A stretch of 64,000 nucleotides of DNA from assembly GCF_963576545.1 (NCBI RefSeq), contig NC_083646.1, forward strand, positions 13,495,238-13,559,237, written 5' to 3'. Each line of letters opens with the position of its first letter. Position 1 is the first letter of the stretch. The translations under genes and the position numbers were made by a program. Positions 37,276-56,900 of this stretch are shown here, in pieces. This DNA comes from Limanda limanda. Its lineage: Eukaryota > Chordata > Actinopteri > Pleuronectiformes > Pleuronectidae. Below the pieces are notes generated by a model, which saw nothing but the letters and a program-made list of their open reading frames with translations, had not been told where the DNA came from and ran no database searches.

Positions 37276-39840
37276 ATGCTCAGAATGACAAATCTAATAT
37301 TCTGTGTTCTCGCCATCACAGTGCTCGCTCCGACTCAAGGTAAGAGGACGTAGCATCAGGGCTATAGATTAAGTGAGCAGTAGATAGTACATCTAGATAG
37401 TTTATCTAGTTATAAAATATTATTTCTACAACAACAACAACTTCTAAAAAACTTTATTAACCTCTGGTCGATGAGTTTTTGTTGAGCAACAGTTTTTTGC
37501 TGGTTTGGATTAGGATTAAAATTTTAGGACATTTTGGATCGTGACAGCATTTTTGTCAAGATAAGGACACATGACCCGTCATGGATAGATTTAATGAAGA
37601 GTTAAGTGATTAATTGGGGATAAAGATTATGTGTTAATTCATACCAAATTAATACGCTTTTGGATTTGTCAAATATCAGCAGGGCCATCGTCATAACGTG
37701 TTACTTTTTTTTATTTCTATGTAACATGAGTTGACTAAGAGGTGACGTGAAACTCTGCATTTTATTTCATACACTTATTCTCAGTTGACTTGAATCCACT
37801 GCAGTCTACTCCTGAAAAAACAAGTTTGATCTGCAACTAATTTGACCCAATTCATGAAATTATAGATACTTTTCTTAATTATTCAGGGTCATTATTTGTT
37901 TTTTAAAACTTCAGGAAATAGTGGAACTTTTCTCTCTGGGTCAAAGTTGAAAATGAACCAAACATATTCAAGTTAATGTAAAATGAGAAAAAGCTGAAAA
38001 ATCATCATATTTGAGAAACTGTGACCTTCACACGTTCAAAACATTTTCCACTCTAATACATTTTCTGTTTATTACTTATTTGCGGGCCTATAAAAAAAAC
38101 CTCCCTTCATTAATGTCATAAAGTTTCTGTGGAAAGTGTTTTGAAAGCGATGTTTCATGGTAATTTGAGATGCTGTGGGACAGTCTGCCCCCATTGATCT
38201 AAATGAGACAGATTATGTAACACAAAGCAACAGCCCTACATACTAACGTTACATCCTCCGAAATGAATTCCACTGCTTTCGTCAACATGCACCTAATTAA
38301 CTGGCGGCTGAGCCCAGATTTAGACCAAGAGGTGAAAATAATGAACGGTGCAGAGTCTGCTCTTCCCTCATAAGCCTCACTCCACTCGTCTTTTCTCTGC
38401 TTGTTCACCTGAGCTAGCACGAGCTAACAAGATGAGAGGGGATAAAGATTGTGAGTCTCACTGAAAAACATCTTACGGTCCAAGTGAAGAGATTAGAACT
38501 CCTCCCAGCGCTGAAGCCGGCCACATGGTAACAGCATGTGGTCTGTCAAACAGGGACTAAGTGCTTGAATGCTAATGTTGAAATAAGCCGCCTTTGTAGT
38601 TATTTGAATATTATACAGATGTGTTCTAATGTGCTTAGAATTGCCACTCGCATTTTGAGGAGCAGTGCAGTGCGGTGCAGTGAAGTCACAACCCTCCTCC
38701 TCCGCTGTTGGTTTCTGCCAACGTTTTCTATTAACTCCAGTATCTGCCTGGTTATATAAAAACACGATGCTGCCCTAAGACTTGGATCCCACTCTAAATA
38801 ACACAAGTCGCCCAGTCAAAGAAACACATTCCAGACTGCTGCGGAATAAACAAAATATTTCCGAGATGATGGAGCGCTCGGCAGAACGTGGCTCATCACT
38901 TTGGCTCGGTGCCCTCCAACAGCACGACACTTCCCCCATTCAGCAGCCCCTGAATTATAAATGCGTCCAACAAGATATTACATGAACGCTTGGAAATCTG
39001 AATAATCCAAAGCATTTTATCTTTTAACCTGACATGCAGGGTTAAGGACTGTATATTCTCTGGTATCCTTATTTTAGTCTCTTAAATTGTCCTGTTTAAT
39101 ATTGTTTTATCTGCTGTTGTTTGTGTCTTGCTTTCTATGCCACAGGTCTCCTGTGAAGCAGGTTTAATGGGGTAACATAATGCTTACAATAAATAAATAT
39201 ACCTGTATCTGTAGAGAATGCAAATTTAAAGGGACTGTTGGGCCTTGGCCAACACTCTACTTCCACTCTACTGAGTGATATTCTACTTTTATTTGAGAGT
39301 CTCCTGCAGCAATCTGAGCTGTTTTGTGTTCTTCTTTGGGTTCAGGTGAGGGGAACGAGCACAGCAAGCCGCTCATGGATTCATTTACAGAAGAGGAAGA
39401 ATATCTGGGGTGTTTCCGCTGCGACCTGGGCTTCTGGGACACCTGCTACACCACCCGAACCAACTGCAGCCTCGGCGAGCGCTGCTTCACAGGCCGAGGG
39501 AAGGCAGGTGTGGTGGATGAGAACTTGTATCAATTCATATCTGAGCATTAGAAAGTGTGTCAAGGTTATCAGGACGAATGCATTTTATCGTGACACAGAA
39601 CACCTTCTTATCTCCGTAGCGGATGTTCTGGAGGTGAAGACTCTGGGTTGTGTGAGAGCAGAAGAGTGCGATGTGGAGACCTCGGTCGAGCTCTTCCCCA
39701 ACCAGACCGTCTTCGTCATGACCAAACACTGCTGCGACAAACCCTTCTGTAACTCCGCCCACCAACTTCCTCTCTGTACCCTTTTGTTTGTCACTGTGGC
39801 TTTTTTAACGACCTGGGACGTCACTGGACCCTCAACGTGA
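37276..39840 (+). CDS. Ly6/uPAR-domain surface protein, SPACA4/Bouncer-like, complete, 3 exons
   Basis: Ly6/uPAR proteins are small three-finger-fold, usually GPI-anchored surface proteins. Exons 37276-37339, 39346-39507 and 39620-39840 give 447 nt, 148 aa; all borders are GT-AG and phases agree. Residues 1-21 form a signal peptide (MLRMTNLIFCVLAITVLAPTQ). The mature part has ten cysteines in Ly6 spacing: GCFRCDLGFWDTC, NC, RCFTG, GC, EEC, then the hallmark HCCDKPFCN. The GERCFTGRGKA block resembles CFTGHGVA of mammalian SPACA4. SPACA4's fish relative Bouncer is an egg-surface protein needed for sperm entry. One NQT and one NCS N-glycosylation sequon are visible. The C-terminus has a hydrophobic stretch (LCTLLFVTVAFLTTW) then ten polar residues. 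Other Ly6 members cannot be excluded. Confidence 0.8.
39227..39262 (+). repeat. Fragment of dispersed repeat family A
   Basis: GGGACTGTTGGGCCTTGGCC is the terminal block shared with copies near 51775, 55010 and 59800; here it lies in the second half of the Ly6 gene's first intron. Confidence 0.5.
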
Positions 39841-39957
39841 TCACAGTAAACATTCTACATTTAGTTACTGATCTAAAAAAAAAAAAAGGAAGCTGAAGTG
39901 ATGAGGAATGGACTGTTTTTACAGATTCTTTTGTACTGTCTGGTAGGCCACTGAATT

Positions 39958-40026
39958 ATTAAACGTTACTTGTCATGGCATAAAATGTATTAAAATAGAG
40001 TGAATCTTTTTTGTGGCACATTTATT
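39958..40026. terminator. Facing poly(A) signals of the Ly6 gene (+) and msh5 (-)
   Basis: ATTAAA at 39958-39963 serves the plus-strand Ly6 gene, 118 bp after its stop. TTTATT at 40021-40026 reads AATAAA on the minus strand, 200 bp after the msh5 stop. The two 3' ends may overlap or nearly touch. Confidence 0.5.
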
Positions 40027-40225
40027 ATTCTGAAATGTACAAACAGTACTTACATGGAACAAAACACAAAAGGAAATTGAGCTGGGTTTTTGTAACTGTC
40101 ACAGTGCCACAGTTAATGTACAGTGTGAGAAAATAACTGTAACCAGGTAATATATCACTTTACGTCCACTCCCAACACCAACTGACCACAGAGCTGCAGA
40201 GAAAGGTTTGCAGAGGCAGAACAGT

Positions 40226-48911
<8,686 letters not shown>

Positions 48912-49599
48912 GAACAATTTAGTCTGCAAAGGACCATTAAAGTTATAATAATGAATTATCTACATCAGTTATCGATTGTACAAATAGACACAATATCTTG
49001 ACATGCCAAAATGGCTGGCTCAGTGAATTACCTAACTTGACGTCACCCTGTGAAAAGAGAACAAAGACCAACTCAAAACAGCCCTGTACTTTGAAGGCCT
49101 TTGAAGATTCAGGTGCAGACGTATTTAAACAATTTACACCAGTAAAAGCAGATTTTGCACAGGGTAAAAGTACTCCATTACAAGTAAAAGACCTGTATTC
49201 AAGATTGTATTGAAGTAAAAGTATATAGTAATACACTGGCAAAATGTACGAACAATCTTAAAGGTAAAAGTACCAATAATGAGTGTTTGCGTTGTTAGTG
49301 GATCACTTTTATTGCCTAATGAATATAGCTTTTAAATGGCAAATGTGTGGGGCTTATAATGCATCATACTTTAAAAAAACTTTAAACCTCAAATCTTAAA
49401 CAGAAAATTAACTTCTAACTATTTATAATCTATCAGAAAAGTATAAGCTAAAAGCTGAGAAAGTTATGAAATGCTACGTAGCAAAGGAACCAGTAACTAG
49501 TTAATAAAGAACTACTTCCGGGAATTGTACTGAAGAGAAGTACTTGTAAGTAAAAGTACTTAATTTCCATTCCATACAGTCAGTATCATATCATAAGGA

Positions 49600-49870
49600 T
49601 AGCTAACATTATAGCCAACGTTAGCTAGCATTAGCTTAACCAATGTGAGCAAGCTAGCCCAGTTCAACCAGAAACAACAGCATTATTAGCTGTATTCATT
49701 TTAGCCAGCGGACATATACTCACAGGCTGGGGTCGGACTTGTTACAGGAAAGCAAACATTAAGCATTTACAGATGGTAAACACGGCTTTAAACAGAAGAT
49801 TAGCATTAGCTGTAGCTTGTTCTCATTTAGGCTACTGTGCCAGTGGTGCCATCTTTTCCTGTCTTGCTGT
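49600..49870 (-). promoter_or_regulatory. msh5 5' region with candidate untranslated exon (3' border 49724)
   Basis: The msh5 ATG exon has an acceptor at 48922-48923 (TTTGCAG|ACTAAATTG), so an upstream noncoding exon is expected. On the minus strand CCAGCCT|GTGAGTAT gives a strong donor with the exon ending at 49724. The upstream limit is not clear. The flank (49609-49665) has clustered GCTAAC, GTTAGC and GCTAGC motifs. Confidence 0.5.
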
Positions 49871-50508
49871 TGTCATGGCAACAACTTTGAAAAGTGGATA
49901 CACTGACTGTTGAATGTTGAAAAAGGATCCAACATGTAGTCAGAATCATATACTGTGTTAACTTTCATTGAAGAAAGTGCATCAATATATATTCTATGCA
50001 AACATATTCAAGTAGAAAACAAGATATATCTGATGAATTCAATTACAAGAGGCACAACTATCAACTATCAGGTAGTTTTAAAGTGTCCCTGAGGTATGAG
50101 AGACTCTAGTTTAGGTTACATTAGCAGCTTTTTCTGTTATGATTATGTCTTTGATGTTAAGGTTGATGATATTATTATGACTACAATTATTCGTTTTATT
50201 TATTATTATTTTAATTTATAGTGATGATTAACAACTGATCGTAATTTTGTCTTGTTGCCATTGCCATCATTTGTTGTTGTTATGGACTTAAACCTCAAAG
50301 TAGCTCTAAACAAAATATCCATCCTTTTGATTTTATATTTCATACTTAACTTTGTAAAATATTCTTCACAATTTAGGCCTAATCTCACCAAGCCTGCTCC
50401 CATATCTATAATATATATTTGACAGGTTTAAAGGGGAGTCAGACAATGATTCTAAAAGAGGTTCTGCAGTTTAAGATTTTAAATGTAAAACCTCAATGCT
50501 GTGAGCAC

Positions 50509-50675
50509 AACCACCAATATTCTGTTCACTTAAATTATTCTATGATAGTGGTATAAATCTCAGAGATGCTAGCAAAGCAAAACGTGTCTTTACTGACCTC
50601 TAGTGGTTGAACTTCCTGCTGTGAAGCAGTGGTGAAGAAATGCATTTTGGTTGAGGTGCTGCAGACTCCACAGAG
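50509..50675 (+). repeat. Near-identical direct repeat, copy 1 of 2
   Basis: Starts AACCACCAATATTCTGTTCA and ends ATGCAGACTCCACAG-like. It matches 59850-60010 over its whole length, with only scattered substitutions and a 5-base difference (GCAAA). Contains CTGACCTCTAGTGGTTGAAC. Confidence 0.9.
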
Positions 50676-50837
50676 ACCCTCAAAAGGCAATTTGAAGGTC
50701 AAAGATATCAGTGAACTATTGTATAGGAAACTTGATGATGAAACTTGATTTTCAAAATATTATATTATCTTTGCATTACTGGGACATCTGGAGTCGTTTT
50801 TGTGAGAGAATTATGAGTAAATCCAGCAGTACCACAT

Positions 50838-50970
50838 TTCACACACTCATAGATATGAGTCCTCTTCACATGCCTGATTTTTGTCATTAAGATACATTAA
50901 CTGTTCACTGGGATATCATGAAAAGAAGGCCTGTCGCACAGCGTAAAAGAAAGTGATACAAAAAATTCAT
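50838..50970 (-). repeat. Fragment of dispersed repeat family A
   Basis: CACACTCATAGATATGAGTCC and ATGCCTGATTTTTGTCATTAAG resemble the 30330-30420 part of the copy at 30262. The rest of 49870-51440 shows no gene. Confidence 0.45.
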
Positions 50971-51442
50971 ATTCGCAATCCTCAGTGTGGAAGTTAGTCA
51001 CATCTCACTGAACCTAACCCCACTTTGGTTTCAGGGTGAGGAAACATTCACTTGAAGGTGTTGCGGTCGTATTATACTTTCATTTCCTTGTACTTTTATT
51101 CTCTTAGTTACTGTCATTGCTGTTCAAATACTTTCAGATCAGTAAAAGTGTGATTATAAAAAAGAATAAAGTCAGAAGGTTTTGAATTGGACACTGAATT
51201 TCCATATTAAACACATAGTTATTGTACATTAGCTGTGCTTTTATTCACCAACAATAGAGAGCTGAAACCCTGAAACTGAAGAAACAAGCACAACACAGTT
51301 AAACAATGGAGGTGTGTTTGTGATTAAAAGAATCCCCCAGTGATTGATTGATCAGTTGACTGATTGGCTAACTAATTAAAATGCAAGACTTAATCGGCTG
51401 TGTTTAACTTCTATTGTTTCTGCTGTGTTTAATCTCATCCAG

Positions 51443-51610
51443 GGAGATCTGATGAATAGCTCCTGTGAGGACAGACGAGGTTGGGCCTTCAGTCTGTCCT
51501 GCAGCTCTGTCTTTATAATGGAGGAGCCTGACCCTTCTTCTTACTCGGTGCAGGATCTTCAGCAGATCAACCAGCAGCAGCGTGGAGGAACATCGCAGAG
51601 GCCTGTGTAG
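51443..51610 (+). other. Candidate 5' untranslated exon with upstream open reading frame
   Basis: Bounded by an acceptor-like CTCATCCAG|GG and a donor-like GTGTAG|GTAAAA. An ATG frame (51452, with a second ATG at 51518) runs through it and stops at TAG in the last three bases of the exon. Joining to the 52212 acceptor (AAACACAG|ATCTGC) leaves the downstream ATG at 52263 as the main start. An alternative in which this exon is coding would need a different donor. Confidence 0.4.
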
Positions 51611-51649
51611 GTAAAAATCTATTTGTGAGGATTCTTTGGGTTAGCATAA

Positions 51650-52145
51650 CTTTATTACCTCCATCTAAGAGGTTATGTTTTCATCTGCTTGTTCTTCGTT
51701 CTGCTTTCCAGTATTTTTTTCTTAATTTATTTAAACAAGCAAGATAGGATGCTTTCCTACATTTTCACAAAAGGGGACTGTTGGGCCTTTGACAGAAGTA
51801 TGTACTCATCTGAGTCTAGTTTCAGATATTGAAAGCATTAGTCGAAAAATCTAAAATGAATAACAAGCCTTCTGAAACTAGTCAAACCTAGACACAGGAA
51901 GTGACATCTAAATATGCCGCAGAGGATTTTGTGGTCAGAGTTTCGACAGTGAGAGACATCTTGTTTATTCAAGTGGTGGTCTGAAGGTAAATCTGTTGAC
52001 AGGGAGGAAAAAAAGATGAAACAATCATGTGTAAGGGACTGATATGAGTTTGTGTAATTTGGTGCAGATCCAAATAAAAATCTGGATCCAGTGATATTAA
52101 ATATGGTTTCATAAGGGGACTGATTGGCCTTGATTCTACTGCCTG
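51650..52145 (+). repeat. Dispersed fish repeat (family A), two overlapping fragments
   Basis: Begins TTACCTCCATCTAAGAGGTTATGTTTTCATCTGC and includes GGGGACTGTTGGGCCTTTG (about 51774) and AATTTGGTGCAGATCCAAAT AAAAATC with GGGGACTGATTGGCCTTG at the right end. It lies in the intron before the 94-aa gene. Confidence 0.65.
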
Positions 52146-52262
52146 CCATCCTAGTTCAATATCATTACAAACATATTCATTCGGTGCATTCTCATTTTTG
52201 TTTCAAACACAGATCTGCTGCTGGCATATCCCCATCTTCCAAATCAAGCACATATTCCTGTC

Positions 52263-52547
52263 ATGGGTAACTCTGGGTCCACCAGCCTCATCACCCCCAC
52301 TCCCAGGAAACTGTCCTGGGGGCGGCAGAAAGAAGACTGTGTCAAGCTGCAGGACTTGATGACTCAGAGCGAGGAGGATCTCTGGAGAGTCAAACAGAAG
52401 CAGCGTCTATCTGTGAAGAAGGTCCAGCGCACTCGCAGCGCCGGCTACGCTGATCTGGCCGTTCAGGAGCGCTACAGCTTCCATCCGAAGAGGGGAGACA
52501 TGATCAACCCTGCTTTTGTTGGAGATCAGGGTCTGTGGGTGAACTGA
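52263..52547 (+). CDS. Unrecognised 94-aa protein with N-myristoylation-type start
   Basis: I do not recognise this family. The frame starts MGNSGSTSLITPTPRKLSWG; Gly2 with Ser6 fits the N-myristoylation consensus, suggesting membrane attachment, though this is inference. The middle is charged and probably helical (KLQDLMTQSEEDLWRVKQKQ), followed by a basic segment KKVQRTRSAG, an aromatic/basic YSFHPKRGDM, and the end GLWVN. There is no signal peptide or membrane helix. Codon use is G+C-rich in third positions, unlike the AT-rich flanks, which supports coding. The frame begins 51 nt after an AG acceptor at 52211. ATTAAA at 53026 may be the poly(A) signal. The start is upstream of Siglec and head-to-head with msh5. 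Confidence 0.6.
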   Translation: MGNSGSTSLITPTPRKLSWGRQKEDCVKLQDLMTQSEEDLWRVKQKQRLSVKKVQRTRSAGYADLAVQERYSFHPKRGDMINPAFVGDQGLWVN

Positions 52548-53039
52548 AATCACCATGTCCAATCAGAACTCAACCAGAGGATCCTCTCGACTGGATGTTT
52601 GAAGGTGCAACTGCAAACAGCTCATAGTATACCTCTGCCACACTTGCTGGTTTGTCACACATGACCTCAGATGAGTGGTTTCTCTCTTCTCAGCGCTGTA
52701 GATCTGATGAACGGAAAGAGAGACCCTGTAGGTATTAAAACAATTTTTTTGTTGTTGAGACATATGACAAGGCAGCCTGAGATACGGTAACTTATATAGA
52801 TGACACAAGAACAGAAACAAGGACATCCTGTCTTCACAGCTCTCTGTTCATGGTGCACACAGTGACAGGTAGAGTGAAGTTCCTTTTCATTGTTTAAAAT
52901 TGGTTTGAAGGTTTTTAATTCTCATCAGCAGAATCTCCAGTGACTTTTCATTTACTCAACATGTCCTTTCATTGAGCACTTGCTGTAAAGGTTTCATCTT
53001 CGCATAACCTGGATCTTGTCATTGTATTAAACTTTGTTT

Positions 53040-53890
53040 TTTTTTCACATCATTTGTGTCCAGTTCTCTGCAGAAAATGTGTAACTAAGACATAAGCAAG
53101 CGTTGATACTGTTTTGACCTCTTGATTTAATTTTAGAGCAGAAGAGTCATTGTTCTCACATTTTTGAAAAAACATGTTTGTGGTTTTCTCTGAAGTTTGG
53201 TTATGTTGTTTGATGGAGCTAATAAAATCAAACATACTGTTCACAAATAATAAACTACAATTTATCAATCAACACCAAAATATTCTATTGTTGACTTTAT
53301 TTCATGTACCACCAGTGAAGGGACTTTACAGCCTCAGTGTTTCAATTGTCACCTCTTCACTCTTTCTCTTTGAAGTCAAGATAACTAAGCAGTTTAGTAA
53401 CAAACGGCCCATTAGCAGTACTTTAGATAAATTAATCATGGGAGCTATAATCCTTTTAATTATCTGAGTATCTAATGAATAATTAGAACCAGCTACACAG
53501 AAGTTTTTGGATCAGCACAGTAGGTTTCATTTAAGTGGAATAAAAGAGGAGAAGTAAGAGGAAACTAAAATAAGTAAAATTCCCCTACATTTGTCCAAAG
53601 AGGGAAGCGAGAGCAGGGGTGACACAGTTGAGATCTAAAGATGGTGATTACAGATGCATAACAGATATAACTAAAAAAAAACTTTTCTTACTTTTAAAGT
53701 TTTTTTTGTGTGTTTTATGAGTAAAAATATGGGGGAAGAGTTGGAAGTTCTGTAAACAGCAAGGGGGGAAAAAGGGATACTGAAATGATGATTAATGAGA
53801 CTTCCCTAATGTATCATGAGACAAAAGTCAGATTTCGTGTGTAACTTAGTGGACGTGTGGTGGAATGAAAATGGAATGGAAACTAGTCAT
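53040..53890. other. Intergenic, no gene recognised
   Basis: AT-rich sequence between the 94-aa gene and the Siglec gene, with no supported exon. Confidence 0.45.
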
Positions 53891-53897
53891 CTCTCAC

Positions 53898-53917
53898 GGG
53901 GGGGGGGGGGGGGGGGG
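53898..53917 (+). repeat. Run of 20 consecutive G
   Basis: Pure G20 homopolymer, 69 bp upstream of the Siglec start codon and just before an acceptor-like TTATCTGCAG|GTCC (boundary 53964/53965). Confidence 0.97.
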
Positions 53918-53985
53918 ACAGTGGTGCCACATCAATCTGGAAATGTTTGTCACTTTATCTGCAGGTCCGACCGTGACAGGACGAG

Positions 53986-56900
53986 ATGGATGCTTTGAAT
54001 TGGCGTCTGTACTTTGTGTGGCTCTGCTTTAACGGTAAAGTGCATATACAATAATCTTTTATAGTCGATTAAGACAATAAGCAATGTTGTTCTTTTTTCT
54101 TTCTTTCTTTTTGATTTGTTAATATCTCTTTCTTGAGAATAATACTTATATTTTTCTTTACATTTTATGACAGAAGTTCAAACCGAAGCTTCGTCTTGGA
54201 CCATTGAAGTGCCGTCCACAGTGAAAGGTCACCCTGGCTCCTGTGTGGTGATTCATTGCTCTTACAACTACCCAGATGATGGAAAGAAGGCGACTAAATA
54301 CACAGGGATTTGGACCGATGCCACACATCATGTTGTCTATCACCCAGTCAAGTCTAATATTGCGCAGCAGTATCGGGATCGCACAGAGCTGCTGGGAAAC
54401 ATCGAGCACAAAAACTGTTCACTGAAGATTGATTCACTCCAGCAAAGTGACCAAGGGCCGTTTGTTTTCAGGATTGAGATGGCACACTTTGATAATTTTT
54501 CCTACAAAGCTCACCAAGTCTCCATTACAATGATGGGTAAGAAATACATAACAACTTTCTAAATAGTTCAATTTTTACGTGATTCTCTCTACTTGTAATA
54601 ATATAAATATTCATTAAATTATATTCCTTTTTATCTGAGCATTCATGAATAACTCATTCAACTTGAGATGTGATTATATTTTACTTAAAATTATAAACAA
54701 AACAGACTTAAACGCTTAAACACTACCACAGTGTTTTCTTCTGCGGTAAATTTGTGACACCTCAGCCAAGGAGGTTAGGATTTCATTTGTGTGTGTTCGT
54801 TAAATAGTTAGCATGTCAGCAAAAATAAGTAAGTAATTAAGTAAGTGCTCAGCTGACTTCCATGCAATATGGACGGGAGGAACAATCCAAATCTGGAGCA
54901 GATCCAGCATTTTTTTTCCATTTCTTCAAAATGGCGAGATAGGGTATTTTTCATCATTAAATTTCTCCAAGAATAATTCATGGAACTTGATGATACATCA
55001 GGCATGTTTAGGGGACTGTTGTTTATGAATGTGTGAAATTTGGTGCAGATCCAAATAAAAATCAGAATCTGGTGATTTTAAATGTGGTTTCATAAGTGAA
55101 CTGTTTAGATCTGAGTGTCCCACTAGTTGTTACAGCGTTGGAAAGTTCAGGTCATAACTATTACCCCAAAGACAGAAATGTCAAACAGCACACACTGAGG
55201 TGCAGATACGGATCATTTTAAAAGTCTAATTTAAGCAGTGATTGTTTCCACATTTGTCACTGGTTGTTTTCCCTAATCTGGCTTATTTTATCATAACAGT
55301 ATAACTTAAGATTCACTTTTATTGACAGATGTGTAAAAATGAAGGGAGATACAACAGATCGTAACAATTCCTTCAAGTTAAATATTGTGTCCACAGGAGT
55401 TTTCTCAACATGTTTAGTAAATATCAGACTGAAAAGCTTAGACGATATTTGAGCATGATATGAATCAGTGGGACCTGCTTTGTAGAAAATAAAGTGACTT
55501 AAGGGAAACTGCTTGAATCAACAGGAAAAAGTTTTCGCACAATTCTCTGCAGCATATTTAGTCGTCGGTTCCTGGGTTGCGGATAAACTTACTTTTTCAG
55601 TTGTAGCAGGCTAATGGTTCCTTTTATTTTTTGCCATATAAGCTTTCAATATTTTAGACTAGAGGAACACTTAATAAAGTGCTCATCTCAACCAAGGCCC
55701 AACAGTGCCTTTATAAAACCACATTTAAATTCACTTTCATTTAGATCTGCACCAAACTGCCCAAACTCATATCAGTCCCCGAAACATGTTATTTAAACAT
55801 GCTTGATTTAAAACCAAGATCAACAGAGAAAACAACAAAAATGTTGAAAAATGCTAAAAAATCTCCAAATCTTAAAGAAAGTGAGAAAAAGAATTCTAAT
55901 CTTGATCCACACCAGAAGTTAATAACAATAATAACTTTATTCGTAGAGCCCTTATCTAAACAAGGTTACAAAATGCATCACAAAATACATGGCAATAAAA
56001 AAACAAATGAATAAAAGAATAAAAGGTAGGCAGATGGTAGGGACATATTCAAACAAACAAATGAAAACATTACCTTCTTGGTGGAGGTAATGTACAAGTG
56101 AGGACAGAATACAGAACTTCAAAAGACTGCATCATCGCTGTGAACAGATTAAGTGTTTTCCTTTATTTTCATGAAAGAATCCTCACAATCACACCCTCTC
56201 TTTTTATTCCAGATAGAGTCGATATGGCTATCTCACTGACAGAGGACGTGGTGGAGGGTCAGCTTGTGGTGGCATACTGCTCCGTCTCTCCCTCCTGTCC
56301 CACCTCCCTTCCTGTTTTCAGATGGAGTCACCCTGGAGAGGAACATTTTCATTCCCTGCAGTTTGACGACGACCAGTGGAAAGCGACAGCTGCTCTGAGC
56401 TTTCGCCCGACCAACGCTGACCACAACAAGTCTTTACAGTGCACCGCCCACTACAGCGGAGGGCAGCAGCAGAAAACCTCCAAGCTCCTCAAAGTTAAAC
56501 GTAGGTGTATACAGCGGTGGTGACAGTAAAAACAAGTGTTTGAAACGTCATAACGTTGGATGCAGGAGGGTTTCAAGGAGCTTTTGGGGCCACAATCACC
56601 TGTTCATGCCGATCTTAGAATTTCTGGAGGTCCTCACAAAATTGTCTTATGGACAAGTGTAATCATAGACTGTTTATAATGACAGATGACGTTCCCCCCA
56701 CTATCCAGAAAGGAAGCCAAAATACCCCTGATACAAATGGTGCCGTCTTGCTCCGATAGCTTCACCTGGATCCAGTCGATCATAACGTTACACCCATGTT
56801 TATAACATCAGACATCAACACTTGAACAAAGATCGGTTTGATAAGAACAATTTAAAATGACTGAAGCCATCTTTAAAAAAAAAAAAAGACGTCTTCATTT

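Noticed and set aside
48960..49240. Possible extra coding exon upstream of msh5
   Set aside because: Open frames of about 70-99 codons exist on both strands, but there is no msh5 similarity or consistent splice borders; coding starts at 48911.
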